A DNA stretch of 64,000 nt. Origin: Mayfieldus sp963781495. GTDB lineage: Bacteria; Actinomycetota; Thermoleophilia; Solirubrobacterales; 70-9. The position numbers were made by a program, and so were the translations under genes. The number at the start of each line of letters is the position of its first letter. Position 1 is the first letter of the stretch. Shown here piece by piece: positions 42,692-50,036 of this stretch. The DNA lies in NCBI GenBank assembly GCA_963781495.1, contig CAWAFX010000002.1, forward strand, positions 992,001 through 1,056,000. Direction: 5' to 3'. Under the pieces are notes generated by a model. It ran no database searches. It saw nothing but the letters and a program-made list of their open reading frames with translations, and was not told where the DNA came from.

Positions 42692-44146
42692 TTGGCAACA
42701 GCAGCGGAAGCGACGAGCAAGAAGATGTACATCGGCGGATCCTGGGAGCAGGCCTCCGGCGGCGGGACCTTCGAGACCCTCGACCCGGCGACCGGGGAGA
42801 CGATCGCCACCGTCCCCGAGGCGACCGAGGCCGACGTCGACGCCGCGGTCGACGCCGCCCGCGCCGCCTTCGAGTCCGACGAGTGGGCGGGGATGACCCC
42901 GGCCGCCCGCGGCGCGCTTCTGTGGCGCGCCGGCGACCTGATCGAGCAGAACCTCGTCGAGCTGGCCGAGCTGGAGACCCTCGACCAGGGCAAGCCGATC
43001 GGGCTGGCGAAGATGGTCATCGCCGGGGCGGCGGAGCACTTCCGCTACTACGCCGGCTGGGCGACCAAGATCGAAGGCGAGACGCCGAAGCTCTCGATCC
43101 CCGGCGTCTTTCACTACACGCTGCGCGAGCCGGTCGGCGTCTGCGGGCTGATCACCCCCTGGAACTTCCCGACCACGATCGCGAGCTGGAAGATCGCCCC
43201 GGCGCTTGCCTGCGGCAACACCGCGGTCGTGAAGCCGGCCGAGCAGACTCCGCTCACCACGCTGCGCCTGGCGGAGCTGATCGAGGAGGCGGGGATCCCG
43301 GCCGGGGTGCTCAACGTCGTCACCGGCGGGCCAAAGGTCGGCGCCGCACTCGCCGGGCACGACGGGATCGAGAAGGTCTCCTTCACCGGCTCGACCGAGG
43401 TCGGGCGCCAGATCGTCCACGCCGCGGCCGGGAACCTGAAGCGGGTCAGCCTCGAGCTCGGCGGCAAGGCCCCGAGCGTGATCCTCGACGACGCCGACAT
43501 CGACGCCGCGGTCGGGGGGAATCTGCGCGGCGCGATGATGAACGCCGGCCAGGTCTGCGTCGCCTACTCGCGCTTCTACGTCGACAGCAAGCGGATCGAC
43601 GAGTTCGCAACCAAGGCCGGCGGCGCCGCCGAGGCGATGAAGATCGGCCCCGGCAGCGACGAGTCGACCGAGCTCGGGCCGCTGGTCTCGCAGGAGCATC
43701 TGGAGAACGTCGACCGCTACGTGCGGACCGGCGAGAAGGAGGGCGCGCAGCTGGTTGCCGGCGGCGGCCCGGCCGAGCTCGGCGGCGGCTACTTCTACAA
43801 GCCGACGGTCTTCAGCGGCGTCGGCCAGGAGATGACGATCGCCCGCGAGGAGATCTTCGGCCCGGTTATGTCGGTGATCCCCTACGAGGGCGAGGAGGAG
43901 CTGGTGGCGCGGGCCAACGACACCGAGTACGGCCTCGGCGCCTCGATCTGGACCCGCGACGTCGCCCGCGCGCACCGGATCGCCGCCGCGATCCGGGCCG
44001 GCACGATCTGGATCAACATGCCGAATCCTGTCGACGCCGCGGCGCCCTGGGGCGGCTTCAAATCGAGCGGCTGGGGCCGCGAGATGGGCAAGGACGCGAT
44101 CGACCTCTACACCGAGAAGAAGAGCGTCTGGACCTCGCTCGCCTGA
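42692..44146 (+). CDS. Aldehyde dehydrogenase
   Basis: NAD(P)-dependent ALDH of 484 aa, TTG start behind AAGGAGAGAGG. Motifs PWNFPTTIASWK, FTGSTEVGRQIV, catalytic Glu in LELGGKAPS and Cys in MNAGQVCVAYSR, PWGGFKSSGWGREMG near the end. It resembles betaine/aromatic aldehyde dehydrogenases. The third of three ALDHs in the window; ends inside a hairpin terminator. Confidence 0.88.
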   Translation: MATAAEATSKKMYIGGSWEQASGGGTFETLDPATGETIATVPEATEADVDAAVDAARAAFESDEWAGMTPAARGALLWRAGDLIEQNLVELAELETLDQGKPIGLAKMVIAGAAEHFRYYAGWATKIEGETPKLSIPGVFHYTLREPVGVCGLITPWNFPTTIASWKIAPALACGNTAVVKPAEQTPLTTLRLAELIEEAGIPAGVLNVVTGGPKVGAALAGHDGIEKVSFTGSTEVGRQIVHAAAGNLKRVSLELGGKAPSVILDDADIDAAVGGNLRGAMMNAGQVCVAYSRFYVDSKRIDEFATKAGGAAEAMKIGPGSDESTELGPLVSQEHLENVDRYVRTGEKEGAQLVAGGGPAELGGGYFYKPTVFSGVGQEMTIAREEIFGPVMSVIPYEGEEELVARANDTEYGLGASIWTRDVARAHRIAAAIRAGTIWINMPNPVDAAAPWGGFKSSGWGREMGKDAIDLYTEKKSVWTSLA

Positions 44147-44161
44147 GCCTGAGGCTCAGGC
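44141..44161. terminator. Bidirectional hairpin holding both stop codons
   Basis: Perfect 9-bp stem GCCTGAGCC/GGCTCAGGC with a TGA loop. The ALDH TGA lies in the left arm and the converging gene's stop in the right arm, so one palindrome ends both genes. Confidence 0.65.
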
Positions 44162-44482
44162 GCTCTGTGCCGCGGCCAGCGGGGCCCGGGTGATCGCGCT
44201 GAGGTCCTCGTCGACGTCGAAGTAGTTGACCTCGATGTCGCTTATGCCCTCGTGGCTGCCGAGGGCCGGCTTCATCGGCCCGTCGCCCCAGGCGCGGGCG
44301 TGCTCCTCGCTGTCGAACAGGTAGATGCTCGCCGCCGTCTGCGCCTCGTCGTCGTAGGACCAGAGCTTCCAGACCAGCCCCGGAACCCCGGCGATCTTCT
44401 CGGCTGAGGCGGTGAACTCGCGCGCCTGCTCGGGATCCTCGTGTCCGCGCCGGCGTCCGTACCTGACCACGAGCAACTTCAT
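44156..44482 (-). CDS. YdhR-like putative mono-oxygenase (dimeric alpha/beta barrel)
   Basis: A 108-aa protein with ferredoxin-like fold similar to YdhR/antibiotic biosynthesis monooxygenase proteins. It begins MKLLVVRYGRR, has KIAGVPGLVWKLWSYDDE and ASIYLFDSEEHARAW, as in that family. Function unproven; some relatives bind small aromatics. Single gene with an AAGGTGAAAG-type ribosome-binding site. Confidence 0.7.
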   Translation of the reverse strand: MKLLVVRYGRRRGHEDPEQAREFTASAEKIAGVPGLVWKLWSYDDEAQTAASIYLFDSEEHARAWGDGPMKPALGSHEGISDIEVNYFDVDEDLSAITRAPLAAAQSA

Positions 44483-44562
44483 CTTTCACCTTCCTGGTTG
44501 GACTGTCGCGAGCCTACCCGGCCCAAGATGAAAGGGGAAACGAACGCCTTGCTCGGCGCTGC

Positions 44563-44949
44563 TCAGGCCGGCCCGGCGACGCCGATCAAATGACCTTCGG
44601 GATCAGTGAAGTGGCCGATCGCGAGACCTGCTCCCTCGTTCACCTCGGGACCCACCTCACGCCTCCCACCCAGGCTCTCGGCCCGCTGGAGCGCGGCCTC
44701 CACGTCGGGGACACCGACGTAGAAGATGACGTGGCCGTCGTACCCCGGGCCTCCGCCGACCCCACCCGGGATCCCGGTCCCGTCACTGGTCGTATTGCGG
44801 TCGACGAAGCCGTAGTTACCCGGCTCGGAGATCGCCGCAGCAACGGGAGCGCTGGTGTCGAACTCCCACTCGAACAGACCGCCGTAGAAGCCCCGCAGCT
44901 TGTCCGGATCGTTCCCGGTGATTTCGAAATGCACGACCGGATTTCCCAT
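44563..44949 (-). CDS. VOC-family protein (glyoxalase-like)
   Basis: A 128-aa VOC protein starting MGNPVVHFEITGNDPDKLRG, with FYVGVPDVEAAL and IGHFTDPEGHLIGVAG. The His and Glu ligand positions of the fold are partly visible. AAAGGA precedes the ATG. It is the common actinobacterial small VOC type with unknown role. Confidence 0.8.
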   Translation of the reverse strand: MGNPVVHFEITGNDPDKLRGFYGGLFEWEFDTSAPVAAAISEPGNYGFVDRNTTSDGTGIPGGVGGGPGYDGHVIFYVGVPDVEAALQRAESLGGRREVGPEVNEGAGLAIGHFTDPEGHLIGVAGPA

Positions 44950-45025
44950 CGGTTTCGTCCTTTCCGCGGCGGCTTTGCCGATCCAATGTAGCCGCATGTC
45001 CGTTGGGCGAAACGAAGCGTGGTGC

Positions 45026-45225
45026 TCAGGTGACGAGGATCGACTTGGTCACCTGGGCCGCGGCAAGCTGGCGGTCTGCTTGGTGCAGATCGGCTGAGAC
45101 GAAGGCGAGCCGGCGCGAGATCCCTGATGTGGGATCGGCCTCATCCAGGGCGTCATCGCAAGAAATTCAGGCAACGGCCCGGCCAGCGCAAGGGCCGCAC
45201 GCCGACGGATCTCACCATCGCTCAT
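45026..45225 (-). pseudogene. Possible small frameshifted gene after tetR
   Basis: An ATG overlapping the tetR stop (ATGA) opens SDGEIRRRAALALAGPLPEF. About 20 codons in, a shift of frame (near 45160) continues into about 40 codons with normal codon use, including RRLAFVSADLHQADRQLAAAQ, ending at TGA 45026-45028. Total would be about 62 aa. I do not recognise a family. It may be a genuine small partner of the TetR gene, a remnant, or chance. Confidence 0.3.
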
Positions 45226-45878
45226 CGCGGGCCCTGCACCTGCGCCCGTGCCACCAGGCCCGCGTAGACGACGGCAAGAGCTTCGCCGAGCAGCTCCGGG
45301 CCAACCGATCCTGGCTCGATCAGCTCATCGACGGCGAGGCCACCGATGATGCTCATCACGATGCGAGCGAGCTCCTCCGCCGGCATCGGGAGATCGGGCA
45401 ACCCGAGGTGGCGCGCCCGAGCCTCCATCGCGGCGGCCAGCTCGCGGCGAAGCTCCGTTTGGCGCTCGGCGTAGCGGGCGCGCAGCTCGGGATCGCGGAT
45501 CGCGAGGCTCCAGTACTCGCGCTCGAGCAACAGGGCCTCGCGCTCCCCGTCCAGCTGCTGGGCGAACGCCCGCGTCGCCTCCACCGACATGTCGCGCTCG
45601 GGCGGTGCCGAGGCGAGCAGCGCGAAGCGCTCGCGCATCGGCGTGTCGATGCGCTCCTCGAGCAGGCTGAGGAGGAGATCCTCCTTGCCCGAGAAGTGCC
45701 AGTAGAGCGCCCCCTTCGAGTAGCCCGCCTCGGCGACGATCTCGTCGACGCCGGCCTCCCGGTAGCCGCGGCGTGCGAAGACCCGCAGCGCTGCACTCAG
45801 CAGCTCGCCGCGAGCCTCGCGGCCCTCCGCCCGGGCGGCGCGGGTGCGCCGATCGAGACGTTTCGTGTCTTGGGCCAT
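45222..45878 (-). CDS. TetR-family transcriptional regulator
   Basis: A 218-aa repressor. The N-terminal helix-turn-helix is in ALRVFARRGYREAGVDEIVA and SKGALYWHFSGKEDLL; the C-terminal ligand domain is all-helical. It is divergent from a GST-like gene across a 29-base gap that carries a TACCGAC/GTCGGTA inverted repeat. Probably autoregulatory and controlling the GST-like gene (inference). Confidence 0.87.
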   Translation of the reverse strand: MAQDTKRLDRRTRAARAEGREARGELLSAALRVFARRGYREAGVDEIVAEAGYSKGALYWHFSGKEDLLLSLLEERIDTPMRERFALLASAPPERDMSVEATRAFAQQLDGEREALLLEREYWSLAIRDPELRARYAERQTELRRELAAAMEARARHLGLPDLPMPAEELARIVMSIIGGLAVDELIEPGSVGPELLGEALAVVYAGLVARAQVQGPR

Positions 45879-45888
45879 CGTGGTAGAG

Positions 45889-45908
45889 TACCGACTGACC
45901 GGTCGGTA
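45889..45908. promoter_or_regulatory. Putative TetR operator TACCGAC-N6-GTCGGTA
   Basis: Perfect 7-bp arms separated by six bases, between tetR and the GST-like gene. The right arm ends on the first base of the GST-like ATG, so binding would block its transcript start or a leaderless start. Confidence 0.6.
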
Positions 45909-46690
45909 TGTACACCCTCTACGTCATTCCCGGCTCGCACGCATGCCGTTCGGCGATGCTGATGCTCGAGCACAAGCAAGTGCCTTACCGGCGCGTCGAC
46001 CTCATCACCCTCATGCACCCGCTGGTCGTCCGGCTGCACGGATTCGACGCGGGCGGACAGACGCGCACCGCTGGCGGACGGCGCACGTTTGGGCTGCGCA
46101 TGGGCGACCGCCTCGGCACGGTGCCGGCGCTCGACGCCGACGGGCACCGGACCTCGACCAACCACGGGATCGCCCGCTTCCTGGATCAGCGCCACCCCGG
46201 GCCGCCGCTGCTCCCAGCCGACCCCGAGCAGCGGGCGGCGGTCGAGGAGGCGGAGCGCTGGGCGAATGAGAAGCTGCAGATGTCCGCCCGCCGGATCCTC
46301 GGGGCGGCGGTGATCCGCGACCCGGAGACGCTCAGCCGCTTGTCCGGAGACGGGCGGCTCGGGTATCTCCTCTACAAGCGGAGGCCGTTGCGGCGCCTGA
46401 TCACCCCGAGGATCCTCGCCGGGGTCTTCGCCACCAGCCCGAGGGCAGAGCGCGACCCCGTGGCCGAGCTCCCCGCGATCCTCGACCGAGTCGATGCCTG
46501 GATCGCCGACGGGGTAGTCGGCGGGGCGCAGCCGAACGCCGCCGACTTCATGGTCGCGCCCAGCCTCGCGCTGATCCTCTATCGGCCCGACGTTCAGCCC
46601 CTGTTCGAGGGCCGACCCGCCCTCGAGCTCGTCGACCGGCTGCTGCCGGTGCCGGGGCCCAGCTACACAGTGCCCTCGAAGGTGACCTGA
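45908..46690 (+). CDS. Glutathione S-transferase-like protein (thioredoxin-fold N-terminal domain)
   Basis: A 260-aa protein opening MYTLYVIPGSHACRSAML, a GST N-terminal thioredoxin fold with Ser/Cys at the active-site region. TVPALDADGHRTSTNHG matches the cis-Pro and Ser-binding region, and a helical C-terminal domain follows. Actinobacteria usually lack glutathione, so the thiol may be different. Regulated by the adjacent TetR (inference). Confidence 0.72.
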   Translation: MYTLYVIPGSHACRSAMLMLEHKQVPYRRVDLITLMHPLVVRLHGFDAGGQTRTAGGRRTFGLRMGDRLGTVPALDADGHRTSTNHGIARFLDQRHPGPPLLPADPEQRAAVEEAERWANEKLQMSARRILGAAVIRDPETLSRLSGDGRLGYLLYKRRPLRRLITPRILAGVFATSPRAERDPVAELPAILDRVDAWIADGVVGGAQPNAADFMVAPSLALILYRPDVQPLFEGRPALELVDRLLPVPGPSYTVPSKVT

Positions 46691-46970
46691 TCCTGCTCCG
46701 AAGAGATTCGCTCGACGCTGCCGGAGAAGAAGTACTTGGCCAGTGGTTCGGCACCCGAGAGCTCGACCTCACCCCGGGGCGCCAGCTTCAGCCGGGTCCG
46801 GCCCTGCTCCAGCGGCGTTGCCTCGAGCAGCCAGTCCCGGCACTCGGCCTGCGCCGGCTCCCGCTCCTTGGCAGCCTTCCGCAGCCGGTCGAGTTCCGGC
46901 TGGCAGCGGAACGGAGGCTGGAAGTGCGGTTGTTGGCGAACGAGTCCGACGCCTGAATCGTATGACGCGC
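46663..46970 (-). other. Open frame without start codon, possible gene remnant
   Basis: About 100 codons open on the minus strand, ending CRDWLLEATPLEQGRT... SVERISSEQDQVTFEGTV, directly after the ferredoxin reductase stop. No ATG, GTG or TTG lies in frame and it overlaps the GST-like end by 28 bases. It reads like protein but matches nothing I know; may be a decayed or chance frame. Confidence 0.25.
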
Positions 46971-47951
46971 CTAGCTGGACCGGAACCCGGTGTCGATCGT
47001 GATCGCGCCGCCGACCGCGCGCGAGACGCAGGTGATGATCGTCTTGCCCTCCTCCTTCTGCTCGTCGCTGAGGAAGACGTCGCGGTGGTCGAGCTCGCCC
47101 TCGACCTCCAGGACCTCGGCGGCGCAGAGACCGCACTCGCCGCGCAGGCAGTCCCACATCATCTCCACCTCGTGGTCCTTGAGCGCGTCGAGAAGGGTGC
47201 GGTTGCTGCGGACAGTCACCTCGCGGTCCTGGTCGCGAATCCGGGCGACGAACTCCTCCGGCGCGAAGCGCCCGCCTGAGGCGAAGGTCTCGAAGCGCAG
47301 CCGGTCGGCCCGGCGTCCCTTCTGCTTCCAGGCGTGCTGGGCCGCGTCGCGCAGGCGCAGCGGCCCGCAGAGGTAGAGCTCGCCGTCGGGGTGCAGGCGC
47401 TCGATCTCCGCCTCGATGTCGAGCCGCTCGCCCTCGGCCGAGACGAAGACCTCGAGCTGGTCTCCGAGCAGTTCGGACAGCTCCTCCAGGAAGGCCAGCT
47501 GCTCGCGCTCGCGTACCGCGTACAGCAGCCGGAAGGGCCGCCCGTGCCGCTGCAGCGCGTGGGCCATGCCGAGGATCGGCGTGATCCCGATTCCGCCCGC
47601 GACCAGCAGGTACTCGGGGTGGCCGTACTGGAGCTCGAAGTGGCTCTTGGGCTCGGAGACGTCGACCGCCGTGCCGGGCTGCAGCGCCCGCACGAAGACC
47701 GAGCCGCCGCGGCTGTCGGGGATCTCCTTGACCGCGATCCGGTAGGCGCTGTCGACCGGCTGCTCGCCGACCAGCGAGTAGGAGCGAAGGTCGGGCAGCT
47801 CGTCGATCTCGACCGCGATGTCGAGGTGGCTGCCGCTGGGATAGCTGTGGACCGGGACCGAGGGCTCGATCTCGATCATCCGCACGTCGCAGGCGACGTC
47901 GCGGACGGCCCGCACCCGGGCCGGGGCGAAGTGGGCTTCCCCCTCGCTCAA
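46971..47951 (-). CDS. vanB: Vanillate O-demethylase-type oxidoreductase (Rieske oxygenase reductase)
   Basis: Phthalate dioxygenase reductase family, 326 aa. Flavin domain RSYSLVGEQPVDSAYRIAV, NAD-binding VAGGIGITPILGM, and C-terminal plant-type 2Fe-2S domain CLRGECGLC with a later Cys in IITCVSRA. Feeds electrons from NAD(P)H to the Rieske oxygenase whose gene overlaps by four bases. The pair would convert vanillate or a similar methoxy/aryl ether to a phenol and formaldehyde. Confidence 0.88.
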   Translation of the reverse strand: MSEGEAHFAPARVRAVRDVACDVRMIEIEPSVPVHSYPSGSHLDIAVEIDELPDLRSYSLVGEQPVDSAYRIAVKEIPDSRGGSVFVRALQPGTAVDVSEPKSHFELQYGHPEYLLVAGGIGITPILGMAHALQRHGRPFRLLYAVREREQLAFLEELSELLGDQLEVFVSAEGERLDIEAEIERLHPDGELYLCGPLRLRDAAQHAWKQKGRRADRLRFETFASGGRFAPEEFVARIRDQDREVTVRSNRTLLDALKDHEVEMMWDCLRGECGLCAAEVLEVEGELDHRDVFLSDEQKEEGKTIITCVSRAVGGAITIDTGFRSS

Positions 47952-49147
47952 CTAACCCCGAGGCGCTCGGCGTCCGCTTCTGTGGCCTCGACCTTGGTCG
48001 AGGTGCCCTGATCCCGCACCGCCTCGTCGGCAGAGCGCTGGTAGCGGTCGTCCTCGCCTTCCTCGGCGATCATCTTGTCGATCAGCCGCCGCGCCCACAT
48101 CGCGCCGCCGTCGATGTTGAGGTTGTAGAACTGCTTGTCGGGATGGTCGGTGACGCCCCGCTGCTGGGCCGCCAGCACCACCTCGTCCTCGCCGAAGACG
48201 CCGGAGACGCCCTCGCGGATCAGGGTCGTGATCCGCTGGTCGTCGAGGTTGTAGTTGCGCACGAAGGCCCAGAAGTAGTGACAGGTGTCGTCGGTCTCCG
48301 GGGTCATCGTGTTGAGGACGAAGCCGTTGACGCCCTCGGAGCGGTCGCCATCCGGAGCCCCGCTCCCGGCCGGCGCGACGCCGACGTCGATCGCGATCGT
48401 GCTCGGGGCCTCGAAATGGATGATCTGCCAGCGGTCGACCTTCTCGGTCGGCTCGCCGCGCTTCCACTCCAGCTGCATCTTCCAGAACGGCGGCGGCTCG
48501 ACGTCGCGCATCCAGCGGGTGACGGTCGCCGTGTCGATGCCGTGGGTGACCTCGAACGGGACCTCGGTGATCGAGCGTTGCCCGATGCTCGCCCCGTGGA
48601 CGAAGGTCTCGTGGGTGAGGTCCATCAGGTTGTCGACGATCAGCTTGTAGCCGCACTCGAGGTGAATCAGCTTGCCGTCGCCGGCCCACTCGGGGTCGTC
48701 GTTCCAGTGCAGGTCGGGGATCTTGCTCTCGTCGGCCAGCGCCGGGTCGCCGGTCCAGACCCAGACGAAGCGGTGGCGCTCGGCGACCGGGTAGCTGCGC
48801 ACGCGGGCGGCCGGGTTGATCGTCTTCTGCGAGGGCATGAAGACGCAGCGGCCCTCCGAGTTGTATACAAGTCCGTGATAGCCGCAGGCGACGTTGTCGC
48901 CTTCGATTTTGCCTTCCGAGAGCGGCATCAGGCGGTGCCAGCAGGCGTTTTCCAGCGCCACGGGCACTCCGTCCTCGCGGCGGTACATGACCAGGCTGTG
49001 GCCGCCGATCCGGCGCCCGAGCAGCTGGCGCTTCAGCTCGACGTCATAAGCCGCTGCATACCAGCAGTTTTTGGGCCAATCGGAGAGCTTGAAGGTTTCT
49101 GGGACCGCTTCGATGTCGCCGTTCGAACGTCCGTTGCTGTTAGCCAT
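47948..49147 (-). CDS. vanA: Vanillate O-demethylase-type Rieske oxygenase
   Basis: Rieske non-heme iron oxygenase of 399 aa. The Rieske cluster ligands are in ENACWHRL and ACGYHGLVY, and the mononuclear iron site in DNLMDLTHETFVHG. Domain order and length fit VanA/dicamba O-demethylase-type enzymes. The promoter carries a perfect TTGTATACAA 28 bases upstream of the ATG; a second perfect copy lies inside the gene (codons for LVYNS). Forms an operon with the reductase. Exact substrate is inferred from the vdh and pca genes nearby. Confidence 0.85.
   Translation of the reverse strand: MANSNGRSNGDIEAVPETFKLSDWPKNCWYAAAYDVELKRQLLGRRIGGHSLVMYRREDGVPVALENACWHRLMPLSEGKIEGDNVACGYHGLVYNSEGRCVFMPSQKTINPAARVRSYPVAERHRFVWVWTGDPALADESKIPDLHWNDDPEWAGDGKLIHLECGYKLIVDNLMDLTHETFVHGASIGQRSITEVPFEVTHGIDTATVTRWMRDVEPPPFWKMQLEWKRGEPTEKVDRWQIIHFEAPSTIAIDVGVAPAGSGAPDGDRSEGVNGFVLNTMTPETDDTCHYFWAFVRNYNLDDQRITTLIREGVSGVFGEDEVVLAAQQRGVTDHPDKQFYNLNIDGGAMWARRLIDKMIAEEGEDDRYQRSADEAVRDQGTSTKVEATEADAERLGVS
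48861..48870. promoter_or_regulatory. Intragenic TTGTATACAA palindrome within vanA
   Basis: Perfect copy of the island's operator in the coding region, about 278 bases downstream of the vanA start. May allow looping to the promoter box or a roadblock, or may be chance in the Val-Tyr-Asn codons. Confidence 0.4.
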
Positions 49148-49175
49148 TTTTCCCTCCGCAGAGCCAAAAGCTCGC

Positions 49176-49185
49176 TTGTATACAA
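49176..49185. promoter_or_regulatory. TGYATRCA-type operator (perfect TTGTATACAA) upstream of vanA
   Basis: Perfect palindrome in the 85-base vanA-HAD gap. A half-like box TCCTATACAG follows at 49190-49199. Suggests GntR/FCD (VanR-type) control of vanAB (inference). Confidence 0.75.
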
Positions 49186-49232
49186 CTCCTCCTATACAGC
49201 CTACCCCTCCTCGGCGCGGATATCCGCTCGGT

Positions 49233-50036
49233 TCAGAGCCAGGGGAGGATCTCGGCGACCCCGTCGACGACCGCGCCGGGCCGCTTGGGCTCCGGCACCG
49301 CGTCGAGCTCGACCTTGCCGCTGAGGCCGCTGCGGACGAGGATCGTCCGCGATCCGCCGAGCAGCCCGAGGCCGATGTCCATCTCGAGGTCGTCGCCGAT
49401 CACCGCAACCCGCTCGCTCGGGACCCCGAGCCGCTCGCGGACCTCCTGCACCGCTACCTCGGACGGCTTGCCGACGACGATCGGCTCGACCTCGCTGACC
49501 TTGGCGATCGCCGCGGTCACCATCGCGCCCTTGCTGAAGATGATCCCGCTGGTCCCCCAGTAGCCGGGGCCGTAATTGGCGGTCAGCAGCGGGGCCCCGG
49601 CGATCACCGCCCGGGCCGCGTCCTCGGCGGCGTCGAGGTCGACCTGCTCGACGTGGGTGACGAAGACCGCCCCGGCGTCGGGCTCCGAGGTCAGCGCCAC
49701 CCCCTCGCCCGCCATCCGCTCCCTTGTCGCCTCCGAGCCGAAGACCATCACCGCCTGCCCCGGGTGCTTCTCGCGCAGGTAGGAGAGCGCGCAGCAGACC
49801 GGGGTCAGGACCTCATTGGCGCTGACCGCGAGCCCGTCCTCGCTCAGCCCGTCGGCGAACTGCGCCGGCGTCATGTGGCTGCCGTTGGTGAACAGGACAA
49901 GCGGCCGGCCGGAAGCGCGGATCGCTTCCAGCACCTCGACCGCGCCGGGCAGCGGCTGGGAGCGGAAGTCGGCGCCGCGGTGGACCAGCGAGCCGTCGAT
50001 GTCGAAGACGAAGCCCTCGACGTCGTCAAGCCGCAC
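49233..50036 (-). CDS. HAD-IIA family phosphatase (NagD/p-nitrophenylphosphatase-like)
   Basis: A 267-aa phosphatase with GTG start. HAD motifs: VFDIDGSLVHRG (nucleophile Asp), LFTNGSH, the Lys in VVGKPSEVA, and IGDDLEMDIGL. Family members hydrolyse small phosphate esters, including aryl phosphates. It is the last gene of the operon with the PEP-synthase-like pair, so removal of a phosphate placed by that pair is an attractive role (inference). Confidence 0.85.
   Translation of the reverse strand: MRLDDVEGFVFDIDGSLVHRGADFRSQPLPGAVEVLEAIRASGRPLVLFTNGSHMTPAQFADGLSEDGLAVSANEVLTPVCCALSYLREKHPGQAVMVFGSEATRERMAGEGVALTSEPDAGAVFVTHVEQVDLDAAEDAARAVIAGAPLLTANYGPGYWGTSGIIFSKGAMVTAAIAKVSEVEPIVVGKPSEVAVQEVRERLGVPSERVAVIGDDLEMDIGLGLLGGSRTILVRSGLSGKVELDAVPEPKRPGAVVDGVAEILPWL

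Noticed and set aside
44965..45020. Third copy of the structured repeat (GCGGCGGCTTTGCC and GCGAAACGAAG nearby)
   Set aside because: Only an 11-base stretch and a general GC hairpin are shared; order and spacing differ from the two true copies.
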